Source of the DNA: PXAP01 sp964421595 | GTDB taxonomy: Bacteria > Bacteroidota > Bacteroidia > Bacteroidales > PUMT01 | Direction: 5' to 3' | Assembly (NCBI GenBank): GCA_964421595.1 | Contig: CAYQXY010000007.1 | Location: forward strand, 62,001 to 126,000 | DNA: 64,000 bases | In this document: positions 26,036-34,231 of the stretch, in pieces | How the letters are laid out: each line of letters starts with the position of its first letter | Numbering within the stretch: the stretch's first letter is position 1 | Notes under the pieces: model-generated | The model's database searches: none | The model's input: only the letters and a program-made list of their open reading frames with translations | What the model was told of the DNA's origin: nothing | Program-made: the position numbers and the translations under genes

Positions 26036-27151
26036 TTAATTCCTCCAGTTAATGATCATATTTTTATAGATCCTGACTGCCTGTTCAATTTTTGAAATAA
26101 GGCAAAACTCATCAGTCTGGTGCGCCATGTCAAGCTGGCCGGGTCCAAGGATTATAGTCGGAAGGTTCTTGTAATACCCCTGCAGAACCGAACCATCAGT
26201 CAGATATGGAAGTGTTCCTGACCTGTAAAAACTGATTCCTTCCGATTCACATACTTCATAAGCCAGTGTGATGAACGGATCATTTGCCTTATTGGATACC
26301 GGCCCCAGATCAACCGTCTTTTTAAGTTCTATCTCACTGCCAAGTTCTTTTGCCAGTCTTGCCAGAACTTCATTGTGACTTACGCTGGCAGTGGTCCTGA
26401 TATCAATGGTAAATTCGGCATGATCTGGTACAGAATTGGAATTTAATCCACCATTCAATTTCCCAACCATGATCGTAGGAAATCCCAGTAATTCATCTGC
26501 GGGAGCATCAAACCGGAAATTTTCAATTTTCAGAACTGCCGCTGCGGCCTTATAAACAGCATTTATTCCCAGCTCTGGCATGGAGGCATGTACTGTCTTT
26601 CCCGTAGCTGTAGCATTCAGGAATATTGCACCTTTATGACCAATGCCGGGAATATTATCTGTCGGTTCACCAATTATTGCTGCCCCTGCCATTCCCAGAT
26701 TATCGTATTTCTGAACGAGGTCCCTCGCACCTTCACACCCCAGCTCTTCTCCTGCTGTGAATATAAAGCGTATCCCATTTTCAGGCAATTTCTCGGCAGG
26801 TACCTCGATTGCCGCGCAAATCATGGCAGCAAGTCCTGACTTCATATCACTCGATCCACGCCCGTAGATTCTGTCACCTTCAATAACACTTTTAAAAGGA
26901 TCTCTGCTCCATTGTTTTGATCCCAGTGGCACTACATCAAAATGACCTGACAGTATGAGAGGTTTGCCACTGGCAGGAACTCCTTTTTCTGCTATCATAT
27001 GCAACCTGTTTTCCCTAAATTCAGGATAGGTGACCTTAAATCCATTATCTGTCAGGATTTTCCCGACAAATCGTGCTATGAGAGCTTCATCTCCCGGCGG
27101 ATTAATAGTATTGAATGAAATAAGTTCCCGGGTAAGTGATATTACATCCAT
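26036..27151 (-). CDS. M20-family amidohydrolase/peptidase (ArgE/DapE-like)
   Basis: A 371-residue zinc metallopeptidase. LSGHFDVVP (H70), GRGSSDMKSG (D102) and FTAGEELGCEGA (E135/E136) are the M20 metal and catalytic motifs, and a dimerisation lid domain occupies about 180-290. It ends with AHQTDEF, the last metal ligand. The protein lacks a signal and would deacylate N-acyl amino acids or cleave dipeptides in the cytoplasm. Coupled to the SDR gene and 58 bp after the Nramp-like transporter gene, it points to a peptide or N-acyl amino-acid substrate for the whole operon. Confidence 0.88.
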   Translation of the reverse strand: MDVISLTRELISFNTINPPGDEALIARFVGKILTDNGFKVTYPEFRENRLHMIAEKGVPASGKPLILSGHFDVVPLGSKQWSRDPFKSVIEGDRIYGRGSSDMKSGLAAMICAAIEVPAEKLPENGIRFIFTAGEELGCEGARDLVQKYDNLGMAGAAIIGEPTDNIPGIGHKGAIFLNATATGKTVHASMPELGINAVYKAAAAVLKIENFRFDAPADELLGFPTIMVGKLNGGLNSNSVPDHAEFTIDIRTTASVSHNEVLARLAKELGSEIELKKTVDLGPVSNKANDPFITLAYEVCESEGISFYRSGTLPYLTDGSVLQGYYKNLPTIILGPGQLDMAHQTDEFCLISKIEQAVRIYKNMIINWRN

Positions 27152-27209
27152 AATTCAGAGTATAAATGATTAAAACGGAATGGGATCAATCTGTTACAAA
27201 TTTATAACA

Positions 27210-28433
27210 TCAAAATGTACTTACATAGTTAATAAGCGACCTGTACATGAAATAAACCATCAGGCTGACACTTAGCAATCCGGCAAGAGCAAACAGGTTT
27301 TGCACCAGGTTGTTTTTTAATGTTCCCATTATCTCCTTGCTATTTGCAACAAGCAGTAATCCGAGTCCGATAAGAGGAACTGCAAGTATGGACGATGCCT
27401 GGGCCATGATCAGGGCATATATGAGGTTTCCCCTCAGGAAAATCGCAACCATCATACCGGTGACCAGTATTATGGCAGTGAAAATTTTCGGTACTTTTTC
27501 GTTCATTGACCGTCCCAGTCCGAGTCCGTCCGACATTAAACCACCACCTATTATGGCATTAACCATCAGCGATGAAAATGCTGCGGCACAAAGTCCCGTA
27601 CTGAAAATCACTTTAGCGTATGTGCCGAAAAGAGATTCCATCTGCAAAGCCATGTCAGCTGCCGAATTAACCTGAATACCAAGGGGATGTAATGATGCAG
27701 CAGATGTTATAATTATCACGGCAGTAATCAGGGAAAGCATTATTATGCCAATATATGTGTCTCGCAGACTGCCTTTTAGATTTTCTTTTTTCCAGCCTTT
27801 ATCCTGTGCCAGATAGGAGTGATACAATGCACCCGCCAGTGAAAATGACGTTCCAAGCAACGCAGCCAGAATGCCAAGCTGTCCTTTCTCAATTGAACCG
27901 GGTATGAATCCCTTTGCCAGAGGAATTATTTCCGGCCTGGTAAGAACCAGGTTGATAAAGAAAGAAATAATCATGATCAGTACCAGCCCCATCATGAGCT
28001 TTTCCAGGATCCTGTAAAGGTTCTTAGCAGCGAATATGAGCCACAAAGCGAGAGGAGTAAAGAAAAGTGGCCAGATCCTTTCATCCAGTCCTGTGATACC
28101 TCCCATGCCAATCCCGATGCCTATATTATTTCCGAACTGAAAGCTCATCGCTGCCATGAATGCCGAAGTTCCGATAATTACAGAAAACCATCTGCCATAT
28201 TTTAAAGCAATAGTTTGCAGCATTGATAACTTATTGACGACGCCAAAGCGCGCACTCATCGAGGTGTAGGTAATCATGAATATGCACGCGAGTACTAGAC
28301 CCCAAAGAAATTTAAATCCATAGGCAGCGCCAATCTGCGATGAAACTGTTATACTGCCGGGCCCTAAGACCACAGCTGCAATTATTATACCCGGTCCGAG
28401 AGACCTGATAATACCCTGTATCTTCTTGAGCAT
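27210..28433 (-). CDS. Nramp-related transporter lacking canonical metal motifs
   Basis: A 407-residue protein with about 11 membrane helices. Helix 1 (LGPGIIIAAVVLGPGSIT) aligns with Nramp helix 1 but has GPGS where metal transporters have DPGN. Helix 6 (LLGTSFSLAGALYHSYLAQ) lacks the MPHN motif. Both sets of metal ligands are therefore absent, as in non-canonical Nramp-related proteins. It is the first gene of the operon with the M20 peptidase, SDR, lyase, oxoamine synthase and dipeptide epimerase, so uptake of an organic substrate is a reasonable inference. Confidence 0.8.
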   Translation of the reverse strand: MLKKIQGIIRSLGPGIIIAAVVLGPGSITVSSQIGAAYGFKFLWGLVLACIFMITYTSMSARFGVVNKLSMLQTIALKYGRWFSVIIGTSAFMAAMSFQFGNNIGIGIGMGGITGLDERIWPLFFTPLALWLIFAAKNLYRILEKLMMGLVLIMIISFFINLVLTRPEIIPLAKGFIPGSIEKGQLGILAALLGTSFSLAGALYHSYLAQDKGWKKENLKGSLRDTYIGIIMLSLITAVIIITSAASLHPLGIQVNSAADMALQMESLFGTYAKVIFSTGLCAAAFSSLMVNAIIGGGLMSDGLGLGRSMNEKVPKIFTAIILVTGMMVAIFLRGNLIYALIMAQASSILAVPLIGLGLLLVANSKEIMGTLKNNLVQNLFALAGLLSVSLMVYFMYRSLINYVSTF

Positions 28434-28587
28434 GAGATACTGACGATTAAAATATCTTTAATTAAAACCAGCCTGGATCAGAACCTGACCAGGTCAGTAG
28501 CCAAAAGTAAGACATATTAGGTTATAAAAAAATCATTTTGTGGTACCTGGGCAGGGCCACTTTGAAGTGAAACAATCAAGGATTAAT

Positions 28588-29748
28588 TCAGTCCTTTACA
28601 AGCCTGAATCCTGTATGGCTTGCGCCTGAGTCGGGGGTGCTCTTCATCCGGCGGGCAACGCGGTAACCTGAACAGTAACTGTCATTACAAAGAAAGGAGC
28701 CGCCCCTCATAACCTTCTTGGCAGCAGTAGGTTCCTGCGGGTCGTAACTACTGTCAGGTCCCCGTGGATTTTCAATGCCTTCAGGGTGGCTGATCATTTT
28801 GTAATAATCATAATGGTACCAGTCACTGCACCATTCCCATACATTTCCTGCCATATCATACAGGCCGTAGCCATTGGGTTCAAAGCTTCCAACAGGTGAT
28901 GTGTCATTATAACCATCCCAGACAGTATTTCTATCAGGAAAACTTCCCTGCCATGAATTGGCTTTAGGTTGTCCCTTTTCAATATGCTCGTTTCCCCAGG
29001 GATAAATATTTCCTTCCAGGCCACCTCTTGCTGCCCATTCCCATTCGGCCTCCGTAGGCAGGCGTTTACCTGCCCATTCTGCATATGCAGTCGCATCATA
29101 CCAGGAAATATGCACCACCGGGAAATTATCCATGTTTTCAATGTTGCTGCCGGGACCCTGGGGATGCTGCCAGTTTGCACCTGGCATCCATGACCACCAC
29201 TGATGATAATTATTAAGATTAACGGCATTTTCAGGTGATGAAAACACCAGTGAGGCCGGCACAAAGGCTTCATCAGGTGGTTTAGGAGTGCCAGCGGGCA
29301 ATTGTTGTTTCATATCTTCCCAGTCAGGTGCAATTTCTGCCGTAGTAACATAGCCTGTGCTTTCAACAAATTCTCTGAACTGTGAATTGGTGACAACAGT
29401 TTCATCCATCCAGAATCCGCTAACCGTTACCTGGTGTTTCGGGTATTCATCCGGATCAGCCTGATTGTTGTCGCCCCCCATCATGAAGGTACCGGCAGGT
29501 ATCCAAACCATCCCTTGTGGAATACTGTCAGTTGCAGTTTGAAGATCTGTTGACAGGGCATTTGGTTGGCTGTCAGACAAAGAGCTCAGGTTGCCGAAAC
29601 GGTCAGGTACAGATGTACAACAGGATAATTCCTTATTATCTTCTGCAGACCCGGTCTCTGTATTCCCGTTTCCTCTATGGCCGGTACATGAAGCAATTGC
29701 CAGGAAGAGGCCGGGGATTAAAAACTTTAAATAAGTTATATCTGGCAT
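28588..29748 (-). CDS. Formylglycine-generating enzyme (sulfatase activator) lipoprotein
   Basis: A 386-residue exported lipoprotein (lipobox AIASC, Cys about 21). The SUMF1 domain runs from PQGMVWIPAGTFMMGG to the end. GGSFLCNDSYCSGYRVARR gives C354 and C359, five residues apart, matching the copper-binding active-site cysteine pair of true FGE, and the TPDSGASHTGFR tail is also kept. It should convert the Cys or Ser of sulfatases to formylglycine outside the cytoplasm. No sulfatase gene is in this window, so its clients lie elsewhere. 154 bp separates it from the Nramp-like gene. Confidence 0.9.
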   Translation of the reverse strand: MPDITYLKFLIPGLFLAIASCTGHRGNGNTETGSAEDNKELSCCTSVPDRFGNLSSLSDSQPNALSTDLQTATDSIPQGMVWIPAGTFMMGGDNNQADPDEYPKHQVTVSGFWMDETVVTNSQFREFVESTGYVTTAEIAPDWEDMKQQLPAGTPKPPDEAFVPASLVFSSPENAVNLNNYHQWWSWMPGANWQHPQGPGSNIENMDNFPVVHISWYDATAYAEWAGKRLPTEAEWEWAARGGLEGNIYPWGNEHIEKGQPKANSWQGSFPDRNTVWDGYNDTSPVGSFEPNGYGLYDMAGNVWEWCSDWYHYDYYKMISHPEGIENPRGPDSSYDPQEPTAAKKVMRGGSFLCNDSYCSGYRVARRMKSTPDSGASHTGFRLVKD

Positions 29749-29967
29749 TTAGAACGGATTTTTTGTTGTTGCATATCAGAAGCTGATTACAATACAAATA
29801 TATTTAAAATTGTAAATATACACATGTATTGATGTTGTGTTAGTCTGTATCCTGTTTAATATTTTTTCTCTAACAAGTGCCTGCTTTTTTCACCTGGGTG
29901 TCTAAAACTGGCTGAACAACAGACCTTTCAGGGTTTTTATATTTGCAGGTTTTTAGTTCAGTCCTAA

Positions 29968-30864
29968 TCAACTCCCAAGAACAATAAAAAACACTCCGAC
30001 CAGAATGCCTGCAAGTACCAGGGATTTTCTGGTCAGGTTGATTTCCCTGAAAAGGAAAGCTCCGGCAGTAAATGATATCAATACGCTGCTTCGTCTTATA
30101 ACTGCCAGAACAGATATTAGTGAATCATCAAATGAAAGTGCGTAAAAATATGAGTAATCTGATAGGGTAAGGGTTATTCCGATTAGAGGTATTGCCGGTT
30201 TCCAGAAAAAAGGTATATTTTTTTTTCTGTTCTGGTACCAAATAAAAACTGTTAAGGGGAGAAGAACCGGAATAAGGTAAATGGAAAACCATGCTTGAAC
30301 CGACATTCGCTCAATATTACTGATCAGGAACTTATCATACAGTCCACTGGCAGCCCCGGCAATCGTTGCAAGAAAAATGAACAGGACCCACTTGTTTCTC
30401 TGAAAGGTTATCCCTTCACTTTTTCCGGCAAGGGAGAAGAGGTAATATGAGACAATGGTTACAGTTATACCCAGCCACTGGAGCGGTGTAAGTCTTTCGC
30501 CGAAAATTATCAGGGCACCAATCAATGTCCAGAGGGGACTGGAGGCGCGTATTGGCGTGACAATCGTTATAGGTAAATTCTTCAGTGCGAAATACGAAAG
30601 GACCCAGGAAGTTCCGACAAGAACTGACTTAATGAAGATCAGCAGATGTTCCCTTGCAGAAACAGGATGTACATACCATATGGTACCTTCTTTATCCGCT
30701 GTCGAACCTGATGAAATAATAATAAGCGGCAAAAATATCATTGCACTGGTCAGGCTGGCGAGAAACAGGACAGGCATGACTGCATTTTTCTCAAGGGCCG
30801 TCTTCTTGAAAAGGTCATAAATGCCGAGAAAGAATGATGAGATGATACCTAATAAGACCCACAT
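29968..30864 (-). CDS. EamA/DMT-superfamily transporter
   Basis: A 298-residue protein with ten predicted membrane helices arranged as two EamA repeats of five (about 1-145 and 155-298). The typical end of repeat 1 (SPLWTLIGALIIFGERLTPLQWLGI) and of repeat 2 (VLISFTAGAFLFREINLTRKSLVLAGI) are present. Such proteins export or import metabolites; no substrate can be read. The start overlaps the end of the metallophosphatase gene by 16 bp, so the two are cotranscribed. Confidence 0.85.
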   Translation of the reverse strand: MWVLLGIISSFFLGIYDLFKKTALEKNAVMPVLFLASLTSAMIFLPLIIISSGSTADKEGTIWYVHPVSAREHLLIFIKSVLVGTSWVLSYFALKNLPITIVTPIRASSPLWTLIGALIIFGERLTPLQWLGITVTIVSYYLFSLAGKSEGITFQRNKWVLFIFLATIAGAASGLYDKFLISNIERMSVQAWFSIYLIPVLLPLTVFIWYQNRKKNIPFFWKPAIPLIGITLTLSDYSYFYALSFDDSLISVLAVIRRSSVLISFTAGAFLFREINLTRKSLVLAGILVGVFFIVLGS

Positions 30865-31754
30865 TTCAATTCAAAATCTTCACAATTATAAAATCCTTCT
30901 ATTATAATATTCAGATCACTATCAACTTCGACAATTGCAAAGCTGTTATTTTCAGGCAGACTTTTCTCAACCATCGCCTTCATTGTATAATAATGAATAC
31001 CGTTTCTGAAACTGTAGTGACCGTCGTGGAAATGTCCCTGGAAAACCGCCAGAACTTTTTTGCTTGATTCAAGTATTTCTCTGATTTCGTCTGCATTGTC
31101 AATGAAATGGGTTTCAGGGACATCCGAAAAGGAATCTAACAACTGGTGAGTAAAAACAATAACCGGAAGGTCATTTGTATTTAATTCATTTTTCAGCCAC
31201 TCAATCTGAATTTCAGGGATTTTGCAATAGGTCCAGTCAAAATTTCCCGAGTCATAATCTGCGCCATCTTCATTATAGTTGGCATCCAGTACTATAAATT
31301 TTATTCCATTGGTGATAAAAGAATAGTATTTTTTGGCCTGTGGCTGTTGGTGATTTTTTACATTTTTTAAAAAATCATCTTTTGAAATACTGTCCATATC
31401 ATGATTTCCTAAAACATGGTAAACTGGTCCCCGATACTTCCCTAAAACAATCTCTATTTCTTTTAGAAATTCCAGGGTTTCCTGCCGGTCAGGGGGAGTA
31501 CCCTGGTCCTTGAGATCTCCAAGTTCTATAACAAAATCCAGTTTCCTGTTGTTAAAGGTTTTGACTGCATCAGCTAATTTGGCAGCTGACTGATCATAAT
31601 AACGCTCCCAAAGTATTTCGGTCCTCGCAAAATGAAGATCCGTTACCATCCCAAACCTTACCATGGGTAGTTTTTCATTATTTATTTTAGATGCCGGATT
31701 TGCCATAACCAAAAATGCACCACCTGATCTTTTTAAAAACATCCTTCGATTCAT
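30849..31754 (-). CDS. Tat-exported calcineurin-like metallophosphoesterase
   Basis: A 301-residue protein with a twin-arginine start (NRRMFLKRSGGAFL). The metallophosphatase motifs occur in order: D39/H41 (VTDLHFA), IELGDLKDQG, VLGNHDMD, FTHQLLD and GHFHDG. It would hydrolyse phosphate mono- or diesters outside the cytoplasm with a dinuclear metal centre. Its 3' end overlaps the DMT transporter gene. The substrate is unknown; nucleotide or phospholipid head groups are both seen in the family. Confidence 0.88.
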   Translation of the reverse strand: MNRRMFLKRSGGAFLVMANPASKINNEKLPMVRFGMVTDLHFARTEILWERYYDQSAAKLADAVKTFNNRKLDFVIELGDLKDQGTPPDRQETLEFLKEIEIVLGKYRGPVYHVLGNHDMDSISKDDFLKNVKNHQQPQAKKYYSFITNGIKFIVLDANYNEDGADYDSGNFDWTYCKIPEIQIEWLKNELNTNDLPVIVFTHQLLDSFSDVPETHFIDNADEIREILESSKKVLAVFQGHFHDGHYSFRNGIHYYTMKAMVEKSLPENNSFAIVEVDSDLNIIIEGFYNCEDFELKCGSY

Positions 31755-31950
31755 GCTGTTAAGATATAAAAAACTCAGTTTATGTACTTCATCTGTTTGT
31801 TAACATACTTATACGGGTTATCATTTTGAGTATACCTTTATATAATATTGATTTCTTAATCAAGGGCTAAACACCATGAATAAGCTGAAAATCGACAGTT
31901 TTACAAATTAATCCTATTAAGGATTTATAGTTTTTCCTATCTTTGATATT

Positions 31951-32357
31951 ATGGATAATATGAAAATTAACAGAGAAAGATATATAAAATATTGGATTGA
32001 CAGTTCAGATGATGATTACGATACGATGATTGCTATGTTCATGTCCAAAAGGTGGTTTGGTCTTTATTCATAGGACATTTAATGATTGAAAAATTATTAA
32101 AAGCTTTATATGTCAGTACAAAATCAGATTATCCTCCATACATCCATAATTTATTAAGACTTGCAGAGAAAGCTGATTTAAAACTTGACTATGATAAAAA
32201 GGAGCAATTAGTAACAGTAACCGCTTTCAACATTAACGCTCGATATGATGATTATAAATTGAGCTTTAAGCAACAATGTACTCCAGAATTCACGAAAGAA
32301 TGGATTGATAAATTAAAAGAATTGAGAAAATGGATAAAGCAATTAATAAAACAATAA
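31951..32357 (+). pseudogene. HEPN-domain protein gene, frameshifted
   Basis: An ATG at 31951 opens a frame (MDNMKINRERYIKYWIDSS...) that stops after 39 codons at 32068-32070. From about 32058 the HEPN domain continues in another frame: WSLFIGHLMIEKLLKALYV and FNINARYDDYKLSF, ending at 32357. Adding one T to the TTT at 32056-32058 restores a single frame of about 135 residues with the normal HEPN layout. A TATCTTTG box (31938-31945) lies just before the ATG. HEPN proteins paired with MNT proteins are RNase toxins or adenylation targets. This is either a true inactivating mutation or an assembly error. Confidence 0.8.
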
Positions 32358-32653
32358 CAGAATACATTAAATTGGTTCAACAGAAATATCCTGATTTTGA
32401 GTCTGTTTATGTTTTTGGTTCCTATGCAAGGGCAAACTCAAACCCGGAAAGTGATATTGATTTAGCTATAATCTTCGGAGATTTGGAAGATTCAAAACGT
32501 TTTGATATTCAAGTTCAATTAATGTTGTTAGCGTCTCAAATTGATACACGAATTGAGCCACATCCTATTTCGCATAATGATTTTTACTCCGATAATCCAT
32601 TTGTTGTTGAGATAAAAAAGACTGGATTTGAAATATTAGAAAAAGATAAATAA
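32330..32653 (+). CDS. Minimal nucleotidyltransferase (MNT), HEPN partner
   Basis: A 107-residue protein with the polymerase-beta-type nucleotidyltransferase motif GSYARANSNPESDIDLAI, in which the two Asp of DID bind metal. It overlaps the HEPN gene by 28 bp, as is usual for HEPN/MNT toxin-antitoxin modules, where the MNT adenylates the HEPN protein to silence it. It is intact although the HEPN partner is frameshifted, the pattern expected when a toxin decays first. Confidence 0.88.
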   Translation: MDKAINKTITEYIKLVQQKYPDFESVYVFGSYARANSNPESDIDLAIIFGDLEDSKRFDIQVQLMLLASQIDTRIEPHPISHNDFYSDNPFVVEIKKTGFEILEKDK

Positions 32654-32735
32654 GTTCATCATAGCACAACCCGATATTTCTTACTTAGTTACCACTCCTG
32701 TTAAAATAATATTTTGAAGTTTTAATAGAAATGGT

Positions 32736-33866
32736 TTAATCTTTTAACGGAATTACCATGTTCCATGATTTTGTGCCATTCTGAAATCCCCCCGGTCCGT
32801 CCATAGTTGCAAAAAACAGATGGGTTACCTTTCCTTCATCAATAAGGCCAAAAACTCTTTCCAGCTGGCCCATTCTGATAGTTTGTCCGTCCGACCACCT
32901 GATTTCTCTTGTATAGGCAAGGGGTTCATCATCAAGAACCCAGTTGATTCCATCGACAGAATGAGCCAGGAGACCGTCATGATGGTTTCCGGTAAGTGTG
33001 CCGCGCTGGTCCTTGGCTAACATATGATAACCGGTTTTATCTTTCCAGAGAAAAGGGTCTTCTATCTCGCCCATTTTATCTATCCCGAAGATCGGCTCAT
33101 CGCCAACGACTTCAAATTCTCCGTCAATGGATGGGGCTCTGGCAACACCTATCATCATAGCCGACTGGAAAGGAAAGTTCTCCTGGTACTTTCTTGATTT
33201 AAACAGCATTATTATGCTGCCGTCTTCATTGATCCATGGTGTAGGGTTTGAGGTCAGGAAACTGTAAAAAGTTCCGGGTTTTGTGTCCAGAACTGGCTTG
33301 TCCCGGCGTTCCCATGGTCCATATGGGCTTTTGGAAGTTGCAATTCCGATCCGCTTGTTTGCACGAGCAAGTGTTGTATAGGGTGATTGCAGGGTAAGAG
33401 TGTCCGGATTGGTGACATTGTCATAAGGGTGTGTAGATCCCATATAAATCAATACATAGGTATCATTGTATTTGAGAATTCGCGGATTATGCGTGGAGCG
33501 GCCGTCCCAGTATTCAGCACCACGGGCGGGGAGGGCTACATCGCTGAATTCATATGGTCCCTCCGGAGTATCTGAAACGGCATGTGCAATTTCACTGTCG
33601 ACCATCCATCCAGGATGAAAGGGGAGGTAATCGGGCCAGCGTGAGACAAACATATGATATTTTCCGTCATCACCCCTTATGACGGAGCTTCCCCATACCC
33701 AGTAACCTTCCATGGCAAAACCACCACCAACGGGCGCTTCCCCGATACGGTCAAAAAGAGTGTTTCCCCAAAGAGAGGTGTCAAACTCTTCATTTATGGC
33801 GTTTTTACATCCGGTGGCAAAGATCATGGAAATTAACAGACCACCAATAATGACAATATTTTTCAT
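32736..33866 (-). CDS. GH43/GH117-like five-bladed propeller lipoprotein
   Basis: A 376-residue lipoprotein (lipobox FATGC, Cys20). Repeated blade motifs such as WGSSVIRGDDGKYHMFVSRW, NPRILKYNDTYVLIYMG and EIEDPFLWKDKTGYHML show a five-bladed beta-propeller of clans GH-F/J. Asp residues at the start of blade strands could be catalytic, but I cannot map the full triad. Such proteins often attack arabinosides, xylosides or galactosides from algal or plant polysaccharides. It is read in the same direction as the GH95 gene but separated from it by the tandem-repeat spacer. Confidence 0.65.
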   Translation of the reverse strand: MKNIVIIGGLLISMIFATGCKNAINEEFDTSLWGNTLFDRIGEAPVGGGFAMEGYWVWGSSVIRGDDGKYHMFVSRWPDYLPFHPGWMVDSEIAHAVSDTPEGPYEFSDVALPARGAEYWDGRSTHNPRILKYNDTYVLIYMGSTHPYDNVTNPDTLTLQSPYTTLARANKRIGIATSKSPYGPWERRDKPVLDTKPGTFYSFLTSNPTPWINEDGSIIMLFKSRKYQENFPFQSAMMIGVARAPSIDGEFEVVGDEPIFGIDKMGEIEDPFLWKDKTGYHMLAKDQRGTLTGNHHDGLLAHSVDGINWVLDDEPLAYTREIRWSDGQTIRMGQLERVFGLIDEGKVTHLFFATMDGPGGFQNGTKSWNMVIPLKD

Positions 33867-34231
33867 GTTTTGATTTATTACTTTATATATTCCAGATTAT
33901 GATTTTATATATTCCTGATAACTCAGTCCTTTTGATTAAACCATATAATACTGCTTTTTAATGCTGCCCAATGATCAGCCTCAATGATCAGCCTCAATGA
34001 TCAGCCTCAATGATCAGCCCCAATGAACCAGCCCTCAATGAACCAGCCTCAATAAACCAGCTCCAGGTTACAGCTCCTATTATCCTGCCCCATATTCCAG
34101 CTTCTATTATCCGGCCCCTTAATTCAGCCTATGACCGTGCCCTGTAATCCAGCCGCAGGTTCCAGCCCTGTAGTTTTGACAGTACATAGTTTCAGTGTCC
34201 GCATAGAAGCTCCCATTTGCTGCTGTACACT
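33867..34231. other. Intergenic spacer dominated by tandem repeat
   Basis: The 365 bases between the GH95 and GH43-like genes hold no supported gene. Most of the space is the degenerate tandem repeat at 33969-34168. The remaining 100 bases next to the GH43-like start are AT-rich and may hold its promoter. Confidence 0.5.
33969..34168. repeat. Decaying 13-14 bp tandem repeat
   Basis: Four near-perfect copies of CAATGATCAGCCT (33969-34020) are followed by about eleven increasingly altered 12-15 bp units: CAATGAACCAGCCT, CAATAAACCAGCTC, CAGGTTACAGCTCC, TATTATCCTGCCCC, GTAATCCAGCCGC and others. All keep a CAGCC-like core. The period is not a multiple of three throughout, so it is not coding. It has the form of a minisatellite grown from one side. 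Confidence 0.85.

Noticed and set aside
33969..34168. CRISPR array
   Set aside because: Units are contiguous 12-15 bp repeats without unique spacers, and no cas gene is present.
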